Positions 1-7,506 of a stretch of DNA of 40,199 bases are shown piece by piece. The position numbers and the translations under genes are program-made. Numbering within the stretch: position 1 is the first letter of the stretch; the number at the start of each line of letters is the position of its first letter. The notes beneath the pieces were generated by a model that saw only the letters and a program-made list of their open reading frames with translations, did no database searches and had not been told where the DNA came from. Origin of the DNA: Acidobacteriota bacterium (GTDB lineage: Bacteria; Acidobacteriota; Vicinamibacteria; Vicinamibacterales; UBA8438); contig JAPOVI010000180.1 in assembly GCA_026708265.1 (NCBI GenBank), positions 1 to 40,199 on the forward strand, written 5' to 3'.

Positions 1-1481
1 CGCTCGGCCGCTTCGAGGAGCTCGTCGTCGGGGATGCTGCTCCAGAGGAAGAACGACAGCCGCGAGGCGAGCTCGAGGTCGCCGAGGCGGTACGGAGCGC
101 CCGGCGCGGCGTCCTCCGGATCGCGCTCGATGCGGAACAGGAACTCGGGGCTGACGAGGACCGCGGCGAGCGCCATCTCGATGCCCGCCTCGAAGCCGTC
201 GGCCTCGCGCGCGGGGCGGTAGAGCGCGAGCGGGCCCTCGAGGTCCGCTTCGGTCACGGGCCGGCGGTAGGCACGCCGCAGCAGCGTCCGCAGGATCTCG
301 CGCGCGCAGGCGTCGTCCTCGCCGGGATGCGCCGGCCGGCAGGTGAAGATGCGTTCCCGGCTCGGGGTGTCGCCCGGCCCGGTGACGTCGTAGGGGCCGG
401 TGATGGAGACCTCGTACACGGCAGGCTGCAGCCGGGGGTGCCGGTAGTAGTTGAAGTGGGCCTCGTACGGCTGCCGCGCCGTCTCGGGAAGGAGCGAGGG
501 ACTCTTCGGGAACGTGACGCCGACCAGGTGCGGGCCGGCGGTGACGGCCGTGCGCAGCTTCAGGTGCGCGTCGAGGTTGTCGTGCGACGGCTGGTAGTTC
601 AGCGCCTGGTCCTCGCGGTACGGCGCCGGCTCCACCGTGAAGAGCGCGAGCCGCTCGCGGTCGAGCAGCAGCTCCACGTCCTGGGGGCGGCTCAGGCCCT
701 CGACGTGCTCGTTGCGGTCGCGGGCAAGCCGGACCGCCACCTCGTACACGCCGTCGACCGGGAAGGTGTGCGGCACCAGCGCGCCGCCCCGCGTACCGAT
801 CGGCAGGCCCTCGAGGTGCTTCTCCTGGGTCAGGTCGGGACGCACGCGGACCGTCGTGCCGCCGGGCGCGAGCCCCGCGCGCCCGACCGCGAGCTGGCTG
901 ATCTTCTCGGCGGCCGAGACGTAGCGCTCGAGCAGGGTCGGCGACAGATCGCCGACCGTGATGTTGTCGAACCCGAAGCTCGACGCGTCGCCCGGCAGCA
1001 GGTCGGCGACGTCCACCTCGAGCGCGAGCAGGTCGCGGACGGCGTTGTGGTACTCGGTCCGGTTGAGCCGCCGGAACGTGTCGGTGCGCCCGGGCTTCGG
1101 GCGCGCCGAAGCCAGCTCGTCGAGCTCGCTCTCGAGGGAGGCGAGGGCGGTCCGGTAGGCGGTCTCGTCGGGCCGCCGGCCCCCGACGGGCGGCATCTGG
1201 CGCGCGCGGAGCTTGCGGGCCACCTTCTCCCACGTCTCCGAGTGGGCCTCGAGCGGCTGCGCGTTGATGGCCTCCAGGGAGAGGTCCGCCGTACGGCGCC
1301 GGTCGCTGTGACAGGCCAGGCAGTAGCGGCCGACCAGGGCCCGGTGGGGCTCGTCCACCGCCGCGGCCGCCGGCGCCGCCGCGCCCTGGGCCCCCGCGGC
1401 GGCCGGGAGGGCCGCGCTGCCCAGTGCGAGCAGGCCCGCGGTGAGCCAGATGCGCGCGCCACCTCCGAGGGAGTTCAACAT
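1..1481 (-). CDS. DUF1592-family planctomycete-type cytochrome c protein, 3' end outside window
   Basis: The minus-strand frame is open from an ATG at 1481 to the window edge, so about 493 residues are present and the C-terminus is missing. Residues 1-32 form a signal peptide ending near AGA-Q. A single c-type heme motif CLACH follows at about residues 54-58 (PSCyt1-like), then RLNRTEYHNAVRDLL (DUF1587), a beta-rich DUF1595-like stretch, and ILRTLLRRAYRRPVTEAD with FRIERDP near the break, typical of DUF1592. The DUF1588 and DUF1585 parts that normally follow would lie outside. A GAGGAG Shine-Dalgarno lies about 8 nt before the ATG. In Acidobacteriota and Planctomycetes these exported proteins are usually encoded beside a DUF1552 protein. 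The substrate is not established. Family assignment is confident; biochemical function is not. Confidence 0.88.
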   Translation of the reverse strand, partial: MLNSLGGGARIWLTAGLLALGSAALPAAAGAQGAAAPAAAAVDEPHRALVGRYCLACHSDRRRTADLSLEAINAQPLEAHSETWEKVARKLRARQMPPVGGRRPDETAYRTALASLESELDELASARPKPGRTDTFRRLNRTEYHNAVRDLLALEVDVADLLPGDASSFGFDNITVGDLSPTLLERYVSAAEKISQLAVGRAGLAPGGTTVRVRPDLTQEKHLEGLPIGTRGGALVPHTFPVDGVYEVAVRLARDRNEHVEGLSRPQDVELLLDRERLALFTVEPAPYREDQALNYQPSHDNLDAHLKLRTAVTAGPHLVGVTFPKSPSLLPETARQPYEAHFNYYRHPRLQPAVYEVSITGPYDVTGPGDTPSRERIFTCRPAHPGEDDACAREILRTLLRRAYRRPVTEADLEGPLALYRPAREADGFEAGIEMALAAVLVSPEFLFRIERDPEDAAPGAPYRLGDLELASRLSFFLWSSIPDDELLEAAE

Positions 1482-1498
1482 GAGATGTCTCCTCGCCC

Positions 1499-1596
1499 GG
1501 ATGTCGATGTCCGCGTCGCCGACATCCACGAACCTCCACGCGGGTGGACGTTGCGTGCGGGCATTATGACATCTTCGCTGCGCGGCATCCGACATC
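1499..1596 (-). promoter_or_regulatory. GATGTC/GACATC motif cluster upstream of the cytochrome gene
   Basis: Five copies of GATGTC or its complement occur at 1500, 1506, 1521, 1568 and 1591, all inside the 179-bp leader of the minus-strand cytochrome gene. Two of them form an inverted repeat, GGATGTCG at 1499-1506 with CGACATCC at 1520-1527. A weak -10-like CATAAT (minus strand, 1563-1568) lies between copies, with no good -35. It may be an operator or a leader hairpin; this is suggestion only. Confidence 0.25.
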
Positions 1597-1660
1597 GTTG
1601 CGCGGTAGCCGAACCGCCAGGGCGTCATTCGGCGGAACGCTCCCCGACGGCGCCGCAGGC

Positions 1661-2113
1661 TCACGCGCCGTCGACGGCCGCCCGGGCCAGACCCGGGAGC
1701 ACGAAATCGCGCCAACCGACGGTCAATTGCTGGTGGATGGCGCGCACGTCGTCCGCCTCGAACTGGTCCCACCCGGTGTGGACCAGCGTCACCTGGGTGA
1801 CGCCGCCATCCCGCGCTTCGAGAGTCAGCGTCACGGTGGTCCTGGGCGTCCCCGGCAGGAACCAACTGAAGGCCAGGCGGGTCGGCGCCGCGATCTCCAG
1901 AATCTCGCAGTGGGTGGCGCCGTCGAGGTCTCCCGCGGCCCGCTTGGCCGGGTCGGGTTGCATGTAGAACAGGTGACCCACTTCCGCCCTGTACTGCAGG
2001 CATCCGAGCCAGGCGGCGACGCGGGCCGGGTCGGTCAGGCAAGTCCAGACGCGATCGGCGCTCGCCTCGATCGTGATGCGATGCTCGATGTCGGCAAGGG
2101 CTGTCGACGTCAT
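1661..2113 (-). CDS. SRPBCC / AHSA1-like START-domain protein
   Basis: This is a 150-residue single-domain protein. The pattern ITIEASADRVWTCLTDPARVAAWL at the N-terminus, LDGATHCEILEIAAPTRLAFSW in the middle and TQVTLVHTGWD near the end is typical of the Aha1-like SRPBCC fold, which has a deep hydrophobic ligand cavity. Its start overlaps the stop of the upstream ArsR gene by 4 nt (ATGA), so the two are translationally coupled. ArsR-SRPBCC pairs are very common; the SRPBCC partner is usually of unknown ligand specificity, and the ArsR member controls the pair. No catalytic residues can be named. The protein is cytoplasmic, with no signal peptide or membrane segment. Confidence 0.9.
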   Translation of the reverse strand: MTSTALADIEHRITIEASADRVWTCLTDPARVAAWLGCLQYRAEVGHLFYMQPDPAKRAAGDLDGATHCEILEIAAPTRLAFSWFLPGTPRTTVTLTLEARDGGVTQVTLVHTGWDQFEADDVRAIHQQLTVGWRDFVLPGLARAAVDGA

Positions 2114-2427
2114 CGGTGTTCCTCCTCGGCAAGGCGCTTGAGACCCGACAGCCGGGCCGTCCAGAACTGATCGAGCCAGCGCTGGACGAGCGTCATCGGT
2201 GCCTCGTTCAGCGCGTAGTAGGTCTCGCGGCCCGTCGACCTCGCCCGAACGAGCGACGCGACCTTCAGGACGCGCAGATGACGGGAGATCGCCGGCCGGC
2301 TGATGGCGAATCTCGCCGCGAGGTCATGGACGGGAAGAGGCTCGCGCCGGAGCGATTCCAGAATCTGCCGGCGCGTCGGGTCGGCCAGGGCGCGAAACAC
2401 GGGCGCGGCCTGATAATCGGTAACCAT
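2110..2427 (-). CDS. ArsR-family winged-helix transcriptional regulator
   Basis: The 105-residue protein has the ArsR winged helix-turn-helix: FRALADPTRRQILESLRR (helix 1-2), PVHDLAARFAISRPAISRHLRVL (recognition helix) and LVRARSTGRETYYALN (wing). It lacks the cysteine-rich ELCVCDL metal-binding motif of metal sensors, so it belongs to the metal-independent subgroup that accompanies SRPBCC proteins. It is first in a two-gene operon with the SRPBCC gene (4-nt overlap). A consensus-like promoter and two palindromes lie directly upstream, one of them reaching across the start codon, which points to autorepression. The ATG at 2427 falls only about 10 nt after the -10 box, with no Shine-Dalgarno, so the mRNA is probably leaderless. 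Confidence 0.93.
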   Translation of the reverse strand: MVTDYQAAPVFRALADPTRRQILESLRREPLPVHDLAARFAISRPAISRHLRVLKVASLVRARSTGRETYYALNEAPMTLVQRWLDQFWTARLSGLKRLAEEEHR

Positions 2428-2442
2428 CTGGTTTCCGATTAT
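2413..2442. promoter_or_regulatory. 30-bp palindrome spanning arsR start codon and -10 box (putative operator)
   Basis: Thirteen of fifteen base pairs are complementary about the centre between 2427 and 2428. The arms read ATAATCGG-x-AACCA on each strand. The site covers the -10 box, the predicted transcription start and the arsR start codon at 2425-2427. Its size and position suit an ArsR dimer (or two dimers) blocking RNA polymerase. Confidence 0.6.
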
Positions 2443-2467
2443 AGGTAGCCGTACGGTTACGTGTCAA
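2438..2467 (-). promoter_or_regulatory. sigma70-type promoter of the arsR-SRPBCC operon
   Basis: On the minus strand a perfect TTGACA (2462-2467) and a perfect TATAAT (2438-2443) are separated by 18 bp. Such consensus matches are rare in this GC-rich window. Transcription would start around 2431, leaving at most a few nucleotides before the arsR ATG at 2427. Confidence 0.75.
2445..2460. promoter_or_regulatory. 16-bp palindrome inside the arsR promoter spacer
   Basis: GTAGCCGTACGGTTAC pairs with itself at seven of eight positions and fills the spacer between -35 and -10. It shares the GGTTAC/GTAACC half-site element with the neighbouring 30-bp palindrome, which suggests that the same regulator binds both. 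Confidence 0.5.
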
Positions 2468-2541
2468 CGCCCGAACTCGCCGATTGCCGTCGACGTCGAT
2501 TCGGAGCGAGGGAGCGACAGTGGCCGGCTGCAACCCGCGGG

Positions 2542-3606
2542 TCAGCGGGATTGGTCCCGGAGACTCGACTCCTCCGCGCGCGCGCCGGCGAGGATGTTCT
2601 GCATCCCGTAGTTGCCCTCGTGGCACGCGTACTCGTAGATCAGGCCGTCGGAGAGTCGCATGGGAATGGCGGCCGAGAACGGGCTCGTGAACGTGGTCGG
2701 GTCGTCCACGGTGTACTCGTAGAGCAGGGTGTCGCCATCGAGGCGGCTGAAACGCTCGGTGAGCGTCAGGTGCGTCCCGGTGCCGACGCTGCCCGTGATC
2801 GTCGGGTTGAAGCTCGGCATCAGGGAGCTGAAGTTCGTGGTCTCCACGACCAGCGTGTCGCCCTCCCAGTAGCCGCGCGCATCGCCCATCCACTGCCGGA
2901 CGCCGCCCGGCAGGTGCGGCCTGCCGTCGAGCGGCACGATCCGGGAGTCGTGCACCATCTCGTTCAGGATGACGACGTGGGACTCCGTCTGGAAGAGCTG
3001 CATGTTGTTGTTGTAGACGCTCGGGATCATCGGCGGACCGCTGTTGAACCCCAGCAGGCAGCGCTCCCCGAGGCCGCGGTCCTCCGGTCCGTCCGCGCCG
3101 ATGCCGCCGGCCCGGTAGCGCACCGGCCGGTCCCCGGGCAGGTCCTCCGTCCCGGAGCCGATCTGCTCGACCGCCCCCGGCACCAGGGCCGGCAGCCGCC
3201 CGTCGGGCGGGTCGACAATCAACGATGTCCGCCGGTCCTCGATGACGTTCGTGCCCCGGTCGAACCAGAAGTCGTTGTAGGCGCCGACCGCGCGCCCGCC
3301 TCCGCCGGCCGGCAGCGGCTCGGTCCGCACCTCGCTCGGTGCGTTGAGCTCCGCGAAGCGCTCTTCCGCCGCCTGCTCGAGGCCGGCCGCCTCCTCGTCG
3401 GTCAGGAACGCCCGATCGGCCTGATCCTCGGGCCGCTGGAGCGGCGTGATCGTCCGGAAGTCCCAGACTCCCTGCAGATCCGGTGCCCCCCACGGCAGGC
3501 GCGGTGGCTCGGTTTCGGTCTGGGCGTCCGAGGCGGCCGGGGCCAGCGCGACGAGTGCGAGGACGGCGAGCGCCGCCCCGGCGGACGAGAGCTTTCGGCG
3601 GTTCAT
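2542..3606 (-). CDS. secreted WGAPDL-family protein of unknown function (paralog A)
   Basis: The ATG at 3606 is preceded by AAAGGAG at proper spacing and opens a clear signal peptide (NRRKLSSAGAALAVLALVALAPA, cleavage near SDA-Q). A longer frame upstream is not supported. The 354-residue product is homologous to the plus-strand protein at 6444-7349: both have PWGAPDLxGxW after the signal peptide, LIVDPPDGRLPA, GPEDRxxxERC, a core RIVPLDGR...RQWxGxxRGxWEGDTLVVET, and a C-terminal ACHEGNYxM...GARA motif. No known catalytic signature is visible, although conserved C, H, E and N residues in the ACHEGN motif could bind metal. The family is abundant in Acidobacteriota genomes as hypothetical exported proteins. 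Function is unknown. Confidence 0.88.
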   Translation of the reverse strand: MNRRKLSSAGAALAVLALVALAPAASDAQTETEPPRLPWGAPDLQGVWDFRTITPLQRPEDQADRAFLTDEEAAGLEQAAEERFAELNAPSEVRTEPLPAGGGGRAVGAYNDFWFDRGTNVIEDRRTSLIVDPPDGRLPALVPGAVEQIGSGTEDLPGDRPVRYRAGGIGADGPEDRGLGERCLLGFNSGPPMIPSVYNNNMQLFQTESHVVILNEMVHDSRIVPLDGRPHLPGGVRQWMGDARGYWEGDTLVVETTNFSSLMPSFNPTITGSVGTGTHLTLTERFSRLDGDTLLYEYTVDDPTTFTSPFSAAIPMRLSDGLIYEYACHEGNYGMQNILAGARAEESSLRDQSR

Positions 3607-3718
3607 CTGCGATCTCCTTTGGCTGCGCGCCCCGCGCCGGACTCCGTTCGGCCCGCCGAGAGTTACGAGGCGTCGCGGGCTCATGGACGTGTCGCTCGCA
3701 CCCCGATTCGATGGCGGC

Positions 3719-4153
3719 TCACGCGCCCGGCTGCGCCTGCCGCGCCCGCCACTGGGCCACCGCATAGGCCCCGAGCAGAGTGCACGGGACGTAGGTCAGC
3801 GTGGTCAGGACCGCGAACCAGGCCGGATGGGGGATGGCGGCGAGGTTCGCAAAGCCGGCGATGGTGAGCAGTCCGCCGAGGACGGCCGCCAGCCCGTAGG
3901 CCGCCTGCCGCGCGACGAGCCCGACGCCGACGCCTCCGCCCACGCTCCCGACGGCGTACGAGAGCGCCACCAGCAGGAGCGCGCCCAGCGGCAACTGCTG
4001 CATGAAGCGGGCGAGCGCGGCCGGATCGTTCGGATCCATGCCGGGCGGCGGCGGGAAGATTCGGACGCTGAGCGCCTGAACCAGCGTGATCAGCACGAAG
4101 CTGACGACCAGCCCGGCGCCGATCGCCCCAAGCCGCACGAGCCAGATCCGCAT
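3719..4153 (-). CDS. small multi-pass membrane protein, unknown
   Basis: The start at 4153 has AAGGAGGA a few bases upstream; an ATG 75 bp further upstream would only add a low-complexity tail. The 144-residue product has about four hydrophobic segments: residues 5-27 (LVRLGAIGAGLVVSFVLITL), 55-75, 80-100 and 105-130, with a soluble loop FPPPPGMDPNDPAALARFM between the first two. It is therefore an inner-membrane protein. No family is recognised with confidence. It lies between two minus-strand secreted or membrane protein genes without overlap. Confidence 0.75.
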   Translation of the reverse strand: MRIWLVRLGAIGAGLVVSFVLITLVQALSVRIFPPPPGMDPNDPAALARFMQQLPLGALLLVALSYAVGSVGGGVGVGLVARQAAYGLAAVLGGLLTIAGFANLAAIPHPAWFAVLTTLTYVPCTLLGAYAVAQWRARQAQPGA

Positions 4154-4306
4154 CCGGTCCTCCTTGCCGTTCGTCGGACGCGGCCGTGGAGCGGCGGCCT
4201 GCCCGCCGCCTGCCGCTTCCCGCATCATAGCCGACGCTCCGGGAGTCTGGGCCGTGGACGTGCGTCGCAGGAGTCTGGCGACGGGGCGGTCTCCGGAAGC
4301 GCCCGT

Positions 4307-5011
4307 TCAGGGTGCGGGGTCGCCGGACGCACGCCCCTGCAACACCTGGTCGAGCGCCAGGACGCGGCGGACGGCGTTGCTGATCGCCCGTCCGGTGAAC
4401 GAGGCGCCGGCGATGGGACGGATGCCGCGACGCACGGCCAGCTTCTCGTGCAGCACCTGCCCGTCGAACTGCCGGAGCCACTCCGACGGGGCCATGTACT
4501 GCGCCGGCTCGAAGAAGACGGTCACGTCGACGCGCTTGACCCGCCCGTCGGCCTCGAGCGAGATCAACAGGCTCTGCCGCTCCGTCTTCGCGATGTGCGT
4601 GTCGATGTAGGCGCGGCCGACGACCGCGCCGTCGCGGCGGGCGATGTAGCGGGGAAAGATCCTGCCCTGCATGCCGACGCGGGCTCGCGCGGCGACGGCG
4701 ACCATCTGCTCCGAGGTCAGGATGACGCGGTCGCGCGTCACCCGGGCGTCAGGGTAGGCGAGGGCGAGGGCCTCGGCGCGGGTGATGACGCCCTCCTGCG
4801 CGTCGGGGGCGCCGCCCGCGGCGAGGACGCCAAGCGCCACGAGCGCCGCAAGCTTGGGCCCGCGAACGCCTCTTGCCAGGCGCGCGCGCTCCCGAGCGCG
4901 TCGGGAGGCTGCGCTGGCCGGTGCGTGCTCCACCTGTCGCGGTGCGCCGCAGACTCGTGGCGCAGGCTCGCCGGTTCCTCGGGAGTCTCCGCTCGCGGGG
5001 GCGTGCAGCAT
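4307..5011 (-). CDS. exported FMN-binding-domain protein (NqrC/RnfG-like)
   Basis: The C-terminal part (about residues 75-234) resembles periplasmic FMN-binding domains of the RnfG/NqrC type. It has a beta-rich domain with ISLEADGRVKRVDVTVFFEPAQYM and then the flavin-attachment region IAGASFTGRAISNAV, corresponding to the SGATxTS motif in which a Thr binds FMN through a phosphoester; here Thr of SFTGRA is the candidate. A hydrophobic export segment lies at KLAALVALGVLAAGGAPDA. The start is uncertain: the ATG at 5011 has no good Shine-Dalgarno and the first 25 or so codons lie in the dispersed repeat, so the GTG at 4933 is a realistic alternative. It probably transfers electrons in the periplasm; the partner is not visible. 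Confidence 0.75.
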   Translation of the reverse strand: MLHAPASGDSRGTGEPAPRVCGAPRQVEHAPASAASRRARERARLARGVRGPKLAALVALGVLAAGGAPDAQEGVITRAEALALAYPDARVTRDRVILTSEQMVAVAARARVGMQGRIFPRYIARRDGAVVGRAYIDTHIAKTERQSLLISLEADGRVKRVDVTVFFEPAQYMAPSEWLRQFDGQVLHEKLAVRRGIRPIAGASFTGRAISNAVRRVLALDQVLQGRASGDPAP

Positions 5012-5058
5012 GGCATGTCTCGCGGTCCGGCGCAGACGGCTGGCGGCGCAAGCTGCTA
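4945..5058 (-). repeat. dispersed stop-codon-associated repeat, degenerate copy
   Basis: Read on the minus strand, this copy starts at the TAG stop of the DUF5671 gene (CTAGCAGCTTGCGCCGCC) and continues with CGTCTGCGCC, CGGAGACTCC and GAGCCTGCGCCACGAGTCTGCG. It therefore holds several degenerate copies of the same core and reaches into the annotated N-terminus of the FMN-binding protein. Confidence 0.55.
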
Positions 5059-6120
5059 GCCGCGGTCTCCCGCCGCCCGGAGCTGGAAGCAGTGCCGGCC
5101 GGCCTCGTGGCGGGAGAACGGTCGTCCCGGTCGAAGCTCGCTCTCCGTCGTGGACGACTCGAAGACCGCGCAGAGCTCGTAGGCCGTATCCTCTCCGGCC
5201 TCGTAGCCGTACGTCTCCCGCGTCACGGGGTCCGCGATGGTGACCTGCGTGTCGGAGCCGCGCCGCAGCTCGTCGAGGGAGGCGGGCAGCCGCTCGTGCG
5301 TCGCCTCGTAGCGGTCGATGGCCTGCGAGATGGCATCGAGGTCCTGGGCGCGGCGGGCGTCGAGCCGCTCGCGGCGCTGGCCGGCGGGAGAGCCGAGGGC
5401 AACGAGACCCGCGACCACCGCCACCGCGACCGCCACGGCGGCCACCACCGGCAGAGGATCGCCCCGCCGCGGGGCCCGCGCCGTGCGCGGATCGCGCTCC
5501 GCGGACCGGAGGTCCCGGAGGTAGTAGCCGAACGCGCCTCCCGCGATTGCAGTGACGGTCAGGGCCTTCAGGACGAAACGCGCCGTGAGCTGGCCGCCGA
5601 GGAAGCTGTAGAGGATTGCCGTGACGGCGCCCACCAGCACGCAGGAGGCGATGAACAGCGTCAGGTAGGTGAGCTGCTGCCGGAGGCGCGACGCGCGCGC
5701 GCCCGGCTGGGGCTCGACGCCCCGCCGCACGACCCGGGTCACGAACGCGAACACCGGGCTCGCCACCAGGAGCGCCGACACCGAGAAGCGGAGCATTTCG
5801 CGGATCACCACCGGAGGCAGGCCGGCGGGGTCGGGCAGAGCCAGATCGATCAACGCGAACAGCACGGCCCCGAGGTTGAAGGCGCTGACGAACAGCGCCA
5901 TGAACAGCACGACGTAGAGGAACGCCTCGCGCGGGCGGGTCGAGACGGCGGGGCGCGGCACGGGTAGCGGGAACTCGACGTCGGCGAAGCCGGCCAGCGC
6001 CCGCCGGACCTGGTCCGCCGGCCAGCCGGCGCGGACCAGAACGTCCTGCATCTGCTCGCGCGCGAGCCCGCGCTCGAGGCCCTCCCGGACGAACCCGACC
6101 AGCTCCGGACTGAGTGCCAT
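5056..6120 (-). CDS. DUF5671 membrane protein with N-terminal helical and C-terminal pilin-like domains
   Basis: The 354-residue protein from the ATG at 6120 has three parts. Residues 1-50 (SPELVGFVREGLERGL...VLVRAGWPADQVRRAL) form a small helical domain that resembles a UBA/SHOCT-like motif. Residues 65-205 contain four hydrophobic helices beginning with REAFLYVVLFMALFVSAF, characteristic of DUF5671. After another helix (about 225-245), the C-terminal region RRAQDLDAISQAIDRYEATHERLP...ADPVTRETYGYE resembles the periplasmic domain of type II secretion pseudopilins. Its function is unknown. The stop codon TAG lies at the edge of a dispersed repeat. An ATG 18 bp upstream is an alternative start. 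Confidence 0.8.
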   Translation of the reverse strand: MALSPELVGFVREGLERGLAREQMQDVLVRAGWPADQVRRALAGFADVEFPLPVPRPAVSTRPREAFLYVVLFMALFVSAFNLGAVLFALIDLALPDPAGLPPVVIREMLRFSVSALLVASPVFAFVTRVVRRGVEPQPGARASRLRQQLTYLTLFIASCVLVGAVTAILYSFLGGQLTARFVLKALTVTAIAGGAFGYYLRDLRSAERDPRTARAPRRGDPLPVVAAVAVAVAVVAGLVALGSPAGQRRERLDARRAQDLDAISQAIDRYEATHERLPASLDELRRGSDTQVTIADPVTRETYGYEAGEDTAYELCAVFESSTTESELRPGRPFSRHEAGRHCFQLRAAGDRG

Positions 6121-6443
6121 CCCGCCCCCGCCTGGCATCGTAGCACGCGCTTCCGTCGCTACCGGAACGGCTTGGCCCTCCCCGCGACGGCAGGCACCGG
6201 GGGGCGAAACGACGGGCACTCCCACCCGCGGCGTCGCCGATGCGGCAAGGCCGGAGTGCGTCGCCCGGCGCGTTGCCGAGGCGGTGCGGCCTGCCTCGCG
6301 GGCGGGCGAATGCGCCGACGAGCGCTTCGACCCGCCTCCATCGGAAGCCCCCGGCGGGCGTTATGCTCTACGGAGCACACCGTCGGCGGCACCGTCGCGC
6401 TTCGCGCAGCCTGCGGCGGCCCCGGCGGACGGAGAGGTGCTCC

Positions 6444-7349
6444 ATGCAGCAGACGGCTCTCGTCGGCCTCCTGGTCCTGACTCCGGCCGCGTTCGCGATG
6501 GCGCAGACGGCGGAGGCCCCGCGCACGCCGTGGGGCGCGCCGGACCTCAGCGGCTACTGGGAGTACCGCAGCACCACGCCGCTCGAGCGCCCGGCGGAGC
6601 TGGCCGGCCGGGCGACGCTGTCGCCCGAGGAGGAAGCCGCCTACCTCGTCGAGCGGCACGCCGCCATCGGGCGCGAGCGCGACCTGCAACTGAACGCGGA
6701 CTGGTGGCAGCCCGGCGGGCTGACCGACGGTCGGACGGCGCTGATCGTCGATCCGCCCGACGGCCGGCTGCCCGCCCGCACGCCAGCCGGACGGGAGCGC
6801 GTGCGCACGCTGGACGTCGGCTTCCGGGCGCGGACCGCGGACGGGCCGGAGGACCGCGAGCGCTACGAGCGCTGCATCATGGGGCGAACGGTGCCGCTCA
6901 TGGCCGTCTCTCCCAACCGACTGGCGCAGATCTTCCAGACCCCGGACTACGTGGCCATCCTGCACGAGCAGAACTCCGACCTGCGCATCGTCCCGCTCGA
7001 CGGCCGGAAGAGGCCCGCGGAGGTTGTCCGCCAGTGGCAGGGGACCTCGCGCGGCCGCTGGGAGGGCGACACGCTGGTCGTGGAGACGGTCGGCTTCAAC
7101 GGGAAGTGGACGCTGCGGGGGGCCGGCCCGAACGTGCGCTACGTCGAGCGCTTCCGGCGCGCCGACGCCCGCTCGCTGGACTACCAGTTCACCGCGCACG
7201 ACGCCGAGTCGTTCGCCCGCTCCTGGACGGTGGCGTTCCCGATTACGCGCGCCACCGGCCCGCTATTCGAGAACGCGTGCCACGAAGGCAACTACAGCAT
7301 GCCGCTCATCCTGCGCGGCGCCCGCGCGCAGGAGCGCGAACGGCGCTAG
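6444..7349 (+). CDS. secreted WGAPDL-family protein of unknown function (paralog B)
   Basis: The ATG at 6444 follows GGAGAGG at about 7 nt and begins a short signal peptide (QQTALVGLLVLTPAAFAMA-Q). The 301-residue product is a paralog of the minus-strand protein at 2542-3606, with the same motif order: TPWGAPDLSGYWEYR, LIVDPPDGRLPA, GPEDRERYERC, RIVPLDGRKRP, RQWQGTSRGRWEGDTLVVET and ENACHEGNYSMPLILRGARA. It is about 50 residues shorter, mainly before LIVDPP. It is exported, probably to the periplasm, and its biochemical role is unknown. The final codons and the TAG stop merge into a dispersed repeat (GGCGCTAGAGCCTGCGCCG), so the repeat supplies the end of the reading frame. Confidence 0.88.
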   Translation: MQQTALVGLLVLTPAAFAMAQTAEAPRTPWGAPDLSGYWEYRSTTPLERPAELAGRATLSPEEEAAYLVERHAAIGRERDLQLNADWWQPGGLTDGRTALIVDPPDGRLPARTPAGRERVRTLDVGFRARTADGPEDRERYERCIMGRTVPLMAVSPNRLAQIFQTPDYVAILHEQNSDLRIVPLDGRKRPAEVVRQWQGTSRGRWEGDTLVVETVGFNGKWTLRGAGPNVRYVERFRRADARSLDYQFTAHDAESFARSWTVAFPITRATGPLFENACHEGNYSMPLILRGARAQERERR

Positions 7350-7434
7350 AGCCTGCGCCGCGGAGCGCGGGTCAGGGGCGCTTCGCGTGAGCGCAGACTC
7401 CCAACGCGCCCGCAACGGAGCGCCGGGTTGCGGG
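7344..7434 (+). repeat. dispersed stop-codon-associated repeat with hairpin
   Basis: The copy begins inside the last codons of the preceding gene (GGCGCTAGAGCCTGCGCCG). It contains a right-arm segment at 7391-7412 identical over 22 nt to 36134-36155, and ends in a perfect 8-bp hairpin, CCCGCAAC (7409-7416) with GTTGCGGG (7427-7434). It probably acts as a transcription terminator, though there is no T-tract. Confidence 0.65.
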
Positions 7435-7506
7435 TCGGCCGGCGGCCGCGTCGTTCCCGCGCAATCGCCCCGCCCGCCCCGCAACGCAAGCGAAGGCAGT
7501 CGACAC

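Noticed and set aside
327-1967. A 546-codon plus-strand open frame opposite the cytochrome
   Set aside because: The minus strand encodes a DUF1592 cytochrome with CLACH heme motif and signal peptide; the plus product is low complexity.
3607-3765. N-terminal extension of the WGAPDL paralog A to an upstream ATG
   Set aside because: The extension is Arg-rich, precedes a proper ribosome-binding site and would bury the signal peptide.
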